Shown piece by piece: positions 34,901 to 46,481 of a stretch of 64,000 bases of DNA; positions within the stretch are counted from its first letter, which is position 1; each line of letters starts with the position of its first letter. The translations under genes were made by a program, and so were the position numbers. The notes beneath the pieces are model-generated. The model had not been told where the DNA came from. It saw only the letters and a program-made list of their open reading frames with translations, and searched no databases. The DNA comes from Siphonodentalium dalli (Eukaryota > Mollusca > Scaphopoda > Gadilida > Siphonodentaliidae): positions 38,385,797 through 38,449,796 of the forward strand of contig CP136061.1 of NCBI GenBank assembly GCA_032622095.1, written 5' to 3'.

Positions 34901-36306
34901 ACGTGATTATGCAGGTGGTAACCGCGTCTATGCCATGTTTATATTTCGTACCGACATTTCATTCTAACTGTCGCACTGACCAACTCAGACTGGTGTGCAT
35001 TTGTGTATACATAAATGCACGTGGTGTGCACATATGTGTAACACTTTATACATGTATACGACAACGACCACACAGTACTGCGGTCATCAGCCCAGTTTAT
35101 GGTGTTGACATAATAGTCGATGGGTTTTCCCATTTACAGGTAACACGTTTTAAAATGTCATATAAGCAATAAATAACGTGATAACTTAACATGCATGCAT
35201 CAAACATAAATAGGTTTATACTCGTATGTATTTAACCGATTTATACTTAACCAATTGTAATCGCTACCTAACAGTCATTTCTTTTTAACATAGGCCTACA
35301 ACCCACACCTACCACATCAGCTTAATTATATGTACTGTAGCAATTAACTAACTGAGCTTGTTATCGGGTTTGTAGAGTCTTCTCGGTTGATATCTCTTTT
35401 AGCACAATTTTTAACGTGTTTATATATTGTGTTATAGTTTATAATGGTTTGCCTTTTGGTACTTACGTTTGCACTGCATCCTTGATCAGTGAATGCTCGG
35501 CACATTTACCCACATGCATGGGAAGATTGTGTCTTTGCGACTTGTATGTCTAGCCCATATAAATACCGGTCACCCTTTATGTCAATTTCTAGCGTTTGGT
35601 CGCGTACGGGTTTTTCACTCGATTCCTCTGGCCTGGCGTTTTGCATGGTCACTGCCGTTATCAACGTGAGTAATTGTTTAAGTCATCTTTAAGACAACTT
35701 TTAAAATAACTTGCAACTAAACTGTGCCTTAAGGGCTTCGCTAAATTACCACGAAAATTTACGACAGAAAACTTTGTCCATATATTGCTCTTGCATGTTT
35801 TAAGATATCGAACTTAAATGCATTATTTATGGGTTGAGCCAATCGAGAACACGATGTTTAATGATCTCGGTATACGCACGGTAAATACATCTGTCGTTTA
35901 TAAGCTATAATATGATGTCATTACGACTTAATTGTTAATGTTATACTTGTTCTCGGTATATCGGATAATCGTACTCGACATTTTGGGGTGTTGTGTGAAT
36001 AGGCGATTGACATAAAGAGTCAAGCAATCTAAATTTGTGTCTGAACTGTTCAATGTGGCATTTATATGTAGCCCGGAAAAAAACGTGGTGATATGGAGGC
36101 GTCCACTGTGTCTGTTCGAGTTACGCATAACGCTGTGTCTTGGCGGACAATTGTGCTTTCCAGCAGATATAAAATCGAATTACAATTGTCCACCATCATC
36201 CTTGTGAATTTCATGAAATATTCTTCATACTCTCTTCCCAGTTCATAAATTAACCGACTACACTAGCCCAACTCCTGGTTATTCAGCCCAACTCCTGGTT
36301 ATTCAG

Positions 36307-36491
36307 GAGCGTTCCCGTACCGTTCTATTCCGCATTGTTCTGCGACGTTTCAATATTAGTAAAACCAACGAAATTGCGCGCCGCTTGTTGAGTACCGCCA
36401 TTTCCAATCGTGTTGCTTTGACTGAACACATGATCGACGTAAAGCGACCACATCCGATCGTACCATGCGCGATGGTAGTAATCACGCTATC
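36307..36491 (+). CDS. Candidate isolated exon of unknown gene
   Basis: An open 61-codon stretch plus 2 bases is bounded by a TTATTCAG acceptor and a strong GTAAGT donor at 36492-36497. The reading starts ERSRTVLFRIVLRRF and contains ISKTNEIARRLLSTAIS. Its CpG and codon use look more gene-like than its surroundings. Just upstream, a 20-bp string (AGCCCAACTCCTGGTTATTC) is duplicated at 36265-36304, which may only mimic an acceptor. Weaker splice-bounded frames lie at about 34917-35140 and 35485-35668. No homologue recognised. Confidence 0.25.
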
Positions 36492-36883
36492 GTAAGTGAT
36501 ACACACATTTATTACATATCTATCAACGTAATTTGCATGATCGCACGACGTTCCAGGCGTGTGATAATTCTCAGAATCGCACTAGTTAGTGCAATCTGTC
36601 GACGGAACTATTTCATTCAGTGTTATTAGACTGGTTCTCGCCATTACTATTTTTACTTTTTACGACAATACAGAAACAATAAGCGATCAATCGATGAGAT
36701 GATTGATTCATTCAAGTGATTTCATTTCAAGAATGTGTGTCGAGGCACAGAATAGACGTGCTCCTTGTCTGATTGTTTCGATGACCCTAAAATGCCGTTA
36801 AAACTCAATTAAATTCACATTTTCTGTACCGGAGATGTACGATTGTGAATCGACTTACTATGACGCGGGGATATGTAATAAAA

Positions 36884-37047
36884 ATAGAACCGCATGAGTG
36901 TCTGGAAGTTGACGAATTATCGCACTCGATTTGTTGGCGGAACGCGATACCTCTCGTGCGGGACTGCGTCCCGCACTCGATGTATCGCTCCGCCAACAAA
37001 TCTCGTGCGACAATTTCGTCAAAATCCAGACACTCATGCGGTTCTAT
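36884..37047. repeat. 164-bp near-perfect hairpin
   Basis: The arm ATAGAACCGCATGAGTGTCT at 36884 pairs with AGACACTCATGCGGTTCTAT ending at 37047. The inner arms carry GATTTGTTGGCGGA and its complement TCCGCCAACAAATC, and the centre is GGGAC TGC GTCCC at 36960-36972. There are only a few mismatches and one or two gaps. CpG-rich for this region. Could be a small MITE or a precursor of hairpin-derived small RNA. Confidence 0.85.
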
Positions 37048-37153
37048 CTATAAGTCGCACAACTAATATCGCACCGTGTACGCAGACAGATCTTCCATCT
37101 CAAGGGTCTGCAATAAATATCGTGAAACATCGCATTGTGCGCGGTGCGCTTAA

Positions 37154-37598
37154 CCCTTTACCCAACAAACCGGCCAAAAATGCCCAAATAAAGCTTCAAC
37201 AGCCTAAAATATATTCGGTCTGTCACAATAACACCATACAAATATGGATATCATTGGAACCGGTTCATTGACAACATTGTGATGGTTACAGTTATGCCCT
37301 GTGCCAATGCATTCTCTTATATATGCGAGTCGACCATAGGTCGCCTCGCATATATTAGAGAATGCATTGGCCTAAACATTCTTTTTTTAACACTTTTTAC
37401 CATTTTTTCTTACATTCTTTAACAATTTTGTAATTATTTCTTACATTTTTTCACAATTTTTATAATATTTTTCTACATTCTTTGACAATTTTTAATATGT
37501 TAAGCCAATGCATACTCTTATATATGCGAGGCGACCTATGGTCGACTCGCATATATAAGAGAATGCATTGGCACAGGGCCGTTCTGTTGGGTAAAGGG
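37154..37598. mobile_element. piggyBac-like MITE, complete copy (copy 2)
   Basis: Flanked by TTAA at 37150-37153 and 37599-37602. Termini are CCCTTTACCCAACA and TGTTGGGTAAAGGG. Inside are a unique block with AGCTTCAACAGCCTAAAATA, a 67-bp palindrome at 37304-37370, an AT-rich spacer and a second palindrome at 37505-37571. The TTAA duplication and CCC start are the hallmarks of piggyBac transposition (known biology). No transposase, so non-autonomous. Inverted relative to copy 4. Confidence 0.9.
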
Positions 37599-37693
37599 TT
37601 AACTGGTCGCCATATCAGATGCCCGTCCAATATGATTCCACAAAACAACTACAATTATAATTAGCATATTTTATGTAGCGGTAAGTAATCCAG

Positions 37694-37707
37694 AAGTACC
37701 CATGAAT
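37694..37707 (+). repeat. LINE target-site duplication, left
   Basis: AAGTACCCATGAAT abuts the poly-T that marks the LINE 3' end; identical to 42193-42206. Confidence 0.9.
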
Positions 37708-38205
37708 TTTTTTTTGATTTAAACATTTATTGTCATGTATAATGGATATATTGATACATTATTATTAGGGATTGGAGGACAAGTTCTGGAAACTTAGCTG
37801 GACCTCCGCTCCCTACAGCAAATATAAATTCAAACATATGTAAACAGAGTAATATTTATAAATAGGTTTGGTATGATGGCCATGATGTGTCAAATGTATA
37901 TACTAGATCGAACCAGGTTAAGTATGATTTCGTAAGAGAATCGAAAAACGATGGCGGGGTTTTTATACATATTAGGGAATATTTGAATGGGGCTTGACTA
38001 TAGGAGGGTTATTAAATAGAAATTGGATGTTCTCACGCTTCGAGAACAACTATATAGGGGGGGTCGATTGTGTTACGGTAATGGGCGGTGTGTGGGGACA
38101 TTGCAAGGGGCCGGTCAATCGTATTAGTGGATTAACGTGAGGTCATTCGCAACAAGTTGCAAACCTGCCAGACAATTTGATAAATGTCAGAGCTGCTTCT
38201 ATAAT

Positions 38206-40040
38206 TCAATTGTTCTCATTATATGTTAGTGTAATATCTCCTTTGATAATTGCTTCATATGATAATACACCAAATGATCTCAACGTTTGTACCAAATCCG
38301 TGCGATGATGAATATAAAAGGGGCAATGCATACACAAGTGTTCGGCATCTTCAACAGGGTTTCCACAGGCGCACATGGCGTTATCAGCGATGTGGTTAGT
38401 AAGTTTATCATAATTCAGGTCGCTACAATTGTTCCTGATTCGACAATGTATGATATTAATCTTACGGTCGCCGAGATGAACGTGTAACGGAATCTTGGTC
38501 TTTGGGACAATTGTAGATTTAAAAGTGTCATATGTTTTACCTTTTATTTCGTCTGACAAGACATTCCAGACATTAATCGTGCTCGGGAAGAATGTTTTCT
38601 TGAAAGCTTTGAGATAACAAAAGTAGTTTTCTAAATCATCTGAATTGCGTAAAAAATACCGGCTGATATCTCCGACACGAGGTAGAAGCAGTTCGGTTAG
38701 GAATAGGGGGCTTTGTTGTTAACAATTTTATGCATTAGACATAGTTTGTGTGCATCCCTACGTTGCTGTAGCGGTTGCCATCCAAGTTCCTTTAACAGTG
38801 TCGCGTTTGACGAAGATCTTGTTAGGCCTGAAACCACTCACGCTGCATCATAGTAAAGTTTGTCCAATGTTGATTTAATACTGTCAGGGGCAGAATCCCA
38901 TACCCAGTTGCCATATTCTGGTATAGGTAATACATGAGCTTTAAACATGGTATCGAGGGTTTTTCTTGATAACAAATATTTTAATTTGCGTATTTGTGAG
39001 AGCGAAACGCATGCATTCTTCTAAATGTTTTCGATAGCAAGGTTCCATTTGAGATCGGACTGGAAAATTACTCCGATGTGTCGGTGGTCCTCAACTATGT
39101 CAAGTTTGTTAGAACAAAATATAAGATCTGCTGTGCGCTGGCATGTTGATTGCTGACCTTGGAATATTATCGCTTTCGTTTTCGATGAGTTAAGGAAAAC
39201 CAACCAGTTGTTAGTCCATCTATCGAGTGATCTTAGGTCGTTGTTCATGTGAATCACGAGGTCTTCAAATGATGGTAGTGAATAAAATATACAAGTATCG
39301 TCAGCAAATAAACGAACATTTGATTTCATGTTATCACCTATGTCGTTGATGAATATTGAAAATAGAAAAGGGCCCAAGACGGACCCTTGTGGAACACCAG
39401 AGGATGGCTGTGATGGGGTAGAATACTCCGATCCGACTAGAACGCGTTGAAATCGATTACTGATGTAGTCATTGAACCAGGAAAGTAATTTACCGTTTAT
39501 ACAATAATTGCGTAATTTGTGAATTAGTCCTTTATGCCAAACTCGTTCAAATGCTTTAGATATGTCACAGAATATACCTATAGATATCCTCGATTCACTC
39601 CAATTTTTGCTCAGGTAATGAAATATTTCCAATAATTGGTGAGTAGTGCTGTGTCCTGGGCGGAAACCAGATTGATATTTATACAGTAGGCTGTTCTCCA
39701 TAAAGTAGTCGTACGTTTTCTGAAAAACAATCTTTTCTAGTATTTTACTCACACACGATAGAAGTGATATTGGTCGGTAATTGCATGGGTCGGTTTTCTC
39801 ACCGTTTTTAAAGATTGGAATTACGGTAGCAACTTTCCATTGAGATGGGAAAGTGCATGTGTCCAGGGAGTGCTTGAAGAGAATATACAGCGGCAACGAG
39901 AGTGTTTTGTGACAACATTTTAAAATTGTATTGCTTATACCATCTGGGCCAGTAGCTTTGTTAGTATTCAATTCCCTGAGAATTTTCTCCACATCATCTT
40001 GTGTGATCGAGATCGACTTTATTTCCTTGTCTGTTCGCAT
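38206..40040 (-). pseudogene. LINE reverse transcriptase and C-terminal region, interrupted
   Basis: The 339-codon frame 39021-40040 carries NKATGPDGIS (residues 27-36), PIFKNG and YRPISLL, the first catalytic Asp in FCDISKAF (Asp 159), SSGVPQGSVLGP (213-224) and FADD (245-248), so the palm is intact. A stop at about 39019 interrupts the thumb, which continues downstream with FKAHVLPIPEYGNWVWDSAP around 38897-38956. A further part is frame 38206-38559, with CACGNPVEDAEHLCMHC, a C.C..H..C type motif typical of LINE C-termini. A TAA also separates this region from the endonuclease frame near 40290. Confidence 0.9.
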
Positions 40041-40296
40041 GGGAAAATATGGAATAGGCTGACCGTGGTCGTTAATTTTACTATTATCTATAAAAATCCC
40101 ATTTAAGACATTTGCTTTGTCTGCGTCATTGTAGACAAATTTATCTTCAAGTTGTAGTGGTGGTATGGTATTTGATTTATGTTTCTCACAGATAATTTCA
40201 TTTGTGATTTTCCAAAACGATTTCCAATCATGGGCGTGATTGAGATTTGTTTGAACTTCTTCTAAATATCGTTTCTTTGCAATTTATTTCATATTA

Positions 40297-41495
40297 TTAA
40301 CAGAGTTTCGGAATTTTTTTATACTGTGCCCAGTGGTTGGGAAGATTTGATTTCATGGATCTCTTTCGCCACCTGTCGCGTCGTCTAATTTCCAGTCTCA
40401 ATGGACTGCCAAACCAAGGTTTATCGTTCGGTCGGACTGTAGCTATGTGGTTTGGCACACATTTCTCCATCGTACTATGAATTATTTTTTCAGCAGTTGC
40501 AACTTTACTTTCAATTGAATGAGTATCGCCTCTGTTTAGGATATTATTCCAATCTACTAACAAAAAAATACTGTTTATTTCTTCAAAGTTGGCAAATTTG
40601 TAATTCCATATTCTGCGTTTTGTTGTGGGAGACAGATCATAGTCACATGATATTGTAACATAAGTAGCTTGGTGGTCAGAAACTCCGGGTTCAACTGTGT
40701 CAGCATCGAGAACGTTTATGTACTGTGTAACTATTATGGGATCTAAAAGTGAACTTCGTGTACGAGAGATGCGTGTCGGTTTGTCAATAACATTTTTCAT
40801 GCTGAAAAAGTCTATAGTAGCTTGTAGATTATTACCAGGTTGCAAAAGATCACTGTTTAGGTCACCCACAATAATGTCAGATTTGTTAATAAATAATGCC
40901 GATGCTATACTCGATTCAAGGCCAGTCCAAAATGTAGAATCTGTGAAATTATCTGAGCGGTAAATAATACAGAGTAAAAATGAAGAGCGTTTCTTTTTTT
41001 TACCTCAAACCACATAACATAATCTCCTTTCTCGAGTTGGGGGCAACGGGCGAACACAATATTTTCCAAAAAATATACACAAAGCCCTCCACCCGAACTG
41101 TCCCTATCGAGACGTATTGGTCCTACGTATCTGTCAAGTGTTAATGTGGATGAGTTAATTGTATGATCCAGATGTGTTTCAGTGAAACACAAAATGTCAT
41201 AGTTCTCCAATATATGGGTGATGTTTCTAGTCGTGTTGCGGATGCTCCTTATGTTATAATGGAAAATGGATAATTGGTTTTTCGTTGAAGTTACGTCACT
41301 TGCGGGACCAGGGTGGGGGTGAATATCGCAACAAAGGGCTATCATCACGGATATGATCATTAAGAATTTAATATCAACTCGTGGCAATGTGGAACTGGAC
41401 GGAAATAAGTTGTCCATCTTGCGTCGTCGGCTTGTACTGGAAACGCCATGATATGTTCCGATTCTCACGCGGTAATCTTGTAGCGCGATACCCAT
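40297..41495 (-). pseudogene. LINE endonuclease region, frameshifted
   Basis: The first frame (40905-41495) has HPHPGP at residues 59-64, FHYNIRS (catalytic Asn 81) and TETHLD (catalytic Glu 106). It falls out of frame near 41000, at an A8 homopolymer on the coding strand. The second frame (40297-40869) resumes with GDLNSD (residues 2-7, the GD.N box) and PGVSDHQA (residues 61-68, the SDH box), then continues into the linker with DKPWF. All expected endonuclease motifs are present, split across two frames. The lesion sits in a homopolymer, so a sequencing error cannot be excluded. Confidence 0.85.
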
Positions 41496-42192
41496 TTGAT
41501 TCCAGCGATAGTTGATGAGATTACTTGACTGATCAACCTTTTTGGGGTATGGGGGGTCAATATATAATAGGTATGTATGTGTGGGGCAGTTAAGGGGTGT
41601 GTGTTGAAAAGAGGTGAGCTGTTGTGTTAGAGGGTTAGTTGATTCTAGGATTAACTGAGATAGATGAGGTGTGTGGACTGTAGAATATGGATAACAGTGG
41701 ATGGAATATGTCGGTTAATACTTCACCGACTTAATGGGGCAGTATGGAATGGTGCCAACATCGTGCACTTGAGAGTTTTGGATGCAGAATAAATGTATAC
41801 AAGTGGAAAATTGGATCAGTTGCAGAATACAGTTGCATATACAAGCGGTCATATGTATAGGTAAAGGTACCAATATTGACATGTAGGTAGCAAATACTGC
41901 ATAATACCATAATGGATACACACATAAATCGGCACATATGAACAACGAGACAAATTTAAGTTATTAGACTTGAAGTAGGCGTATACGTTTTCGTAGGGAA
42001 ATCATTTGAGGTTGATCGTTGGTACTATACTATACCCATTACATACGTAATATATCAACCTCGTCCACTAAATTCTATTTGAGCCTCGGTAAACCTCGGC
42101 TCAAACCGAATTCACCGAAATCGGTTAACCAACTACGTACAAAATAGAAACTCATGTGAGATCATCTATATATACATGCATAGAAGAATTAC
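41496..42192 (-). other. LINE 5' region
   Basis: Sequence between the first LINE frame and the 5' duplication. Presumably 5' UTR with internal promoter; no motif recognised. The 68-76 residue frames here are unsupported. Confidence 0.6.
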
Positions 42193-42206
42193 AAGTACCC
42201 ATGAAT
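42193..42206 (+). repeat. LINE target-site duplication, right
   Basis: AAGTACCCATGAAT, identical to 37694-37707. Confidence 0.9.
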
Positions 42207-45200
42207 GAGGGTGGGAATCTTTCCACAGGAATCGACCAGTAAACTTATACTGGAAATTAAATCTACCAGAAACATGGTAATAAAATCCATTGTGTACAAC
42301 ATGCAACATCTGGAGGTTACAGGAATTAAAAAAGGTTTATGCTAAAGAACTAGCGACAAATGGAATTGAAAAACTCTATGAACTGAGAGCACATTTAAAG
42401 ACAAAACAGCGCGATAACACAGGGAACATTGACAAGTTATTGAAATCTAAGAAACAAACTTATATTTGTGATGTCTATACAAGTAAATCTCTTACATAGT
42501 TTCAATATATGTGGTACGTTGTTCGCTGGCCAAGTTCGACTTTTGGTCATGATCCGATGATTTTTCGTATCGGTGGACTTGTGCGCCTTTTTGACAAAAT
42601 AAATCAGTGTTTGTGCTGACCGGATAATAACGTACACTATTCAGCCTCCGAATGACTTGCTATTTGGTACGTGGTTCAAATTTGAGAAGATGTGGGTTAA
42701 ACTGGTAACAGTTTAGGGATAATTGGGAGTCAATGTCATTTGATTTCAAAGTTTTGTTTCCAACATTCGACTTTCTGTTTCCAAACAAAGTCAACTCCCA
42801 AAAAAACTCGTTTTCGGGCGACGTGGGGTTTCTTGTCACAGTAAGTGAACATATCTCTGCTGTCGCTAGCCATACATGTTCGTGGTTGATCTATATCTCA
42901 AAATGAATGGAATTATTGAACGAATATGAATATTGTACAATCGTAGTGAATTTCTGGTCACGTTTTGGTGGACGAGTGTTAATATTCATTTCGGGAATAA
43001 CTAATTTTGCTTGGGACATGCGGTCGTTACGACGATCGGATGATTCCAGGGTCATAACAGTGTATGGCGCTATAATGCACTGTCAACCAATTCACACAAC
43101 GAGCAGTACCGTCATTGACAAACGTTTTGTAAGCTTTTCATAACATAAGTCAAATCAAATTTGTGTTAAAAGATTTTGCTGAATCGTTGATCGTTTCACA
43201 AATTAATAGCACATAGACTAATTCAATTAGTAAAGTCGATAATAATTATATGAATTGTAATTGTCATGTCGGTTAGAATTTATCTATGGTAGTTAAGTTG
43301 GAATACCAATTAGGTAAGACCAGACATGGGTCCATGCACGTAAACAAGTTTCGTTTCGGGACAAGTTTTATGGGGAATTTCGCTGATTCGCTTCGTTGTA
43401 ATACCATTGTTGTGAAATGTATGTGCAATAGAAATTGGCAAAGCGAATAATGGTGCATTAACTTTTGAGCCATTCTGAAACGTAGATTTTATCATGATTG
43501 ATGAGTTCGTGGATTTTGTCACGTACGCCGTATATGCTAGTGAGAAAGTAAATGTACCCGGCATGATATGGGGATGTGAACAATCATGTAACATAATGGT
43601 AATGGAGATAAATTTAAAGTGATACCTTACACTGAATATGGTCATTTATGGGACCATCTCCTTTTATACTGAATATAATCGGCCGAATTCTGCTATCTGG
43701 TCTGGACCAGGTTTCGCGTAAACTATGGTCAAGACCAGGCCCAAACCACGGTGATGGCGATGTGTTACCTAGCTTCGGAGCGAGTAAGCTGGGATTATTG
43801 GTCCGGACTGGTCCGTATTCTCGTCTTTTTGAAACTCAGGTTTACGTAAACCAAGGTTTGCCTTCGTATTGTCATTCAATCCTGTGTCGGCCTGTTCATA
43901 ATTCGAACATGTGGTAACGTACTAGTTCTGGTAACAGAAACATAAGTATTTTTTGGAAGCATTTTCTTTATGTTAACCAGATAGGAATTGTGTTATATTG
44001 GTATGCCGTGTAGATGCTAGATTATTATTATATATGCACGGGACACCATTTAATATAATCGATAATTATGTGTATTATAGATAATAGTCTACCACTGAGA
44101 CCTAGTACCCCCCGGTCTGAGATTATTGTATAAACAGAGACTTGAACCTGAGATGAGAATACCGATTTCTGGTTTCGCAGTAACGATACAGATTGGTAAT
44201 TTGATTGTAAATCATGTGTGCGTTTAGTTGACTTTACAATGGACTTTTATTTATAATATTCTTGTGTTGTTTGAAGCATACTACCGTTAGATGAATTAAG
44301 TCAGATTTTCTTGCTATTATTTCTACGCTCAATATGTTATCGATGTGTGTGGTCGACTTCAAATTGGTTTATTTGTCATAATTTGTCTTTAAAAATGGAT
44401 TTGGAAAGAAAATATATGGCATTGGAAATATCTGCAACCGGGACTAAGATACAACCCACCCAACCGGACCTTGTATTCTGGATTTTTTTTTAAGACAACC
44501 CCCCCCCCCCCCCGTTGTGACCATTACATTTTCTGGACAATAATTTTCAATAACCACGGCGATAGTTGTTAGAATATTTAAAAATGTTCAACTTATTGCA
44601 AATTCCCAAGTCCGCGAAATTACATTGCAGTCCCACCTGTCACCCCTCACCCCAATGAATTGAAAATTTCCAACAGGTACCTCATTATTTTCAGTTGTTG
44701 GAAATTCCCACCTGATATCCCCTATAATAATGGTTCGAAATGTTTTCAACTGATAACCATTTCAGTTCAAACATTTGACCGAAATTAGGAAAAGAACCGA
44801 ATTTTGGTACCGGTACCAAAACAAAAAACACAAATATTTGATGTCCAAAAAATCACAGAAATAAAACAATTTCAACTTATTTCTCTCAGGTTCTTCCATC
44901 TAATTTACCAGGAATGCATGTCATTTCCAGCTGCTAACAGCTTAAAAGTTTGACCAAAGTTTGGTTGCGACAACAACCATGGGTATTTTTAGGAAACCCG
45001 ACGTTCCAACTGCAAAACACCATATATGCATACAACTGAATATCTCCTCTTTAAGTTTGCAATATTCTAATTGATACATGTATATACCTCATTGTGAGAA
45101 CCAGTTAGGAATTACGAACCTAACACATGGGTGGGGTGGAATTTCTTGAACTGAAGGTAATTTCAGTGTAATATTTTGACTCAAAGTTGAACAATATATA

Positions 45201-45240
45201 GTTGGTTCTTGATTTGAACACACAATATTTTACACTATAC
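42207..45240. other. Intergenic, no supported gene
   Basis: Open frames up to 111 codons on both strands show no family. The frame at 42290-42499 has a charged stretch (ELKKVYAKELATNGIEKLYE) after a TTACAG site and might be a relic exon, but the evidence is thin. A C homopolymer of about 16 lies near 44500-44515. Motifs GGACCAGGTTT and AAACCA recur at 43700-43860 and 45690-45730. Confidence 0.4.
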
Positions 45241-45249
45241 ATTGGTTGG

Positions 45250-45590
45250 AAAGGACCCCCGGTTGTCGCGTCGGTAGAATGCTCAGTGCATTATGCCGTC
45301 TAGCGCTGACGAAGCTGGTTCAAATACCTAAAAGCCCGGATTCGCGATCCACGCTAAGTGAGGATAATCTGATTGGTGTATCTGGGCAAGTTTGTCGGTT
45401 GCTTTCCGGGGTCGGTGGGTTCCACACACAGCGGAGTAATTTATCGGTGAAATTTACTCTGCGTAGACTTTCCTCCACTCGTAAAAATGATAACGTCGTG
45501 ACATCCGCATAGAGAGTGAGAAGTCCTGCCCCGTGACCCTGTCTGACGGCGACGGCATACAGGTACCGCTATAGAATTCAGAGATAAGCC
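45250..45590 (+). mobile_element. tRNA-derived SINE candidate
   Basis: The head contains a degenerate A-box (GTCGGTAGAATG near 45266) and a B-box GGTTCAAATACC at 45317-45328, spaced as in a tRNA. A non-tRNA body follows with CTTTCCGGGGTCGGTGGGTT, then AGCGGAGTAA and its complement TTACTCTGC. No clear A-tail or flanking duplication was found, so the right limit is approximate. The 88-residue frame across it is not a gene. Confidence 0.45.
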
Positions 45591-46084
45591 GCGTTCACGT
45601 GCTCAGGTTTGGCGACACCAACACGATAATATTCACGCAGTACGCTTTTGTCCATAGATTGTCGTTGATTGTACAATAAACCGCCGACCCCAGCTTGGGA
45701 CCAGGTGGTTTCGCGAAACCAAGTCCTGACTTGGAACACCGTGATTATTAGGGTGGTCTAGATCAGAGATCAGAATTCAGCGAATATATGCAACAAATGA
45801 AATGAATTTCAGCCATGAATTAGTGCAAAATACAAACATGTGCTCTATGAACGATGCAAACAACAGTAATTGTAATGAAAATGAATTTATGACTATTATC
45901 ATAAGCATGCTGTTTGCATTGTTCATGGAACACATGAGTGTATTTGGCTCAAATTCGTTAATTTGTTGCGTATATTCTGTTGCATGTAAAAGGAAATGGT
46001 CTCATATATGGCCGGATTTAGTGTACAGTGTCACTTTAAGTAACGTGACTGGACTGTCAGAACAGATTTTGTAATGGAGTCTGT

Positions 46085-46435
46085 TAATATACCTGCTATA
46101 TGCTGAATGTCAAATCCGCATATAATCGACCTATAATGTTAAATAGGTACATAATGTGATTATCTGATAATTAAATAAGCACATAATGGAGTCATAGCCG
46201 TTAATTCGTTTTATGGTGCCGGCCATAGTGAAACTACATGTTTAAGAGATACACATGAACAGTCGTGGGTTGGCTGAATTGTGTCATTATCCGCACATAA
46301 TCTGCTTAGAATCGCCTCGTTATGAGTCGATACAGTGACTAAAATGTTCTAATGTTCAGCACATTATCGACTCAAAATGAGGCGATAATGAGCAAGTTAT
46401 CTGCCTAAAACAAGTTCTTGGGATTTTGGGATAAC
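46085..46435 (+). repeat. Dispersed repeat family G, copy 1
   Basis: Blocks such as ATAATCTGCTTAGAATCGCCTC, CAGCACATTATCGACTCA and GAGGCGAT recur at 56280-56600, 62050-62370 and 62575-62640, partly in the opposite orientation. Diverged, non-coding. Confidence 0.65.
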
Positions 46436-46481
46436 GGGCTGGTCATACATACAATGACGTTCTTCTTAAATCGCTTTGATC

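Larger units (their letters stand above)
37708..42192 (-). mobile_element. Full-length non-LTR retrotransposon (LINE)
   Basis: About 4.5 kb on the minus strand, flanked by a 14-bp duplication. The 5' region runs from 42192 to about 41495, followed by an endonuclease-RT reading frame and a 3' end with AATAAA and a short A-tail (37707-37715 read as T). The frame encodes an apurinic-type endonuclease, an RT with FADD, and a C-terminal Cys/His motif. This arrangement places it in the CR1/jockey-like assemblage; I cannot name the clade with certainty. No separate ORF1 is evident. A few frame lesions suggest a recently dead or nearly intact copy. Confidence 0.9.
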
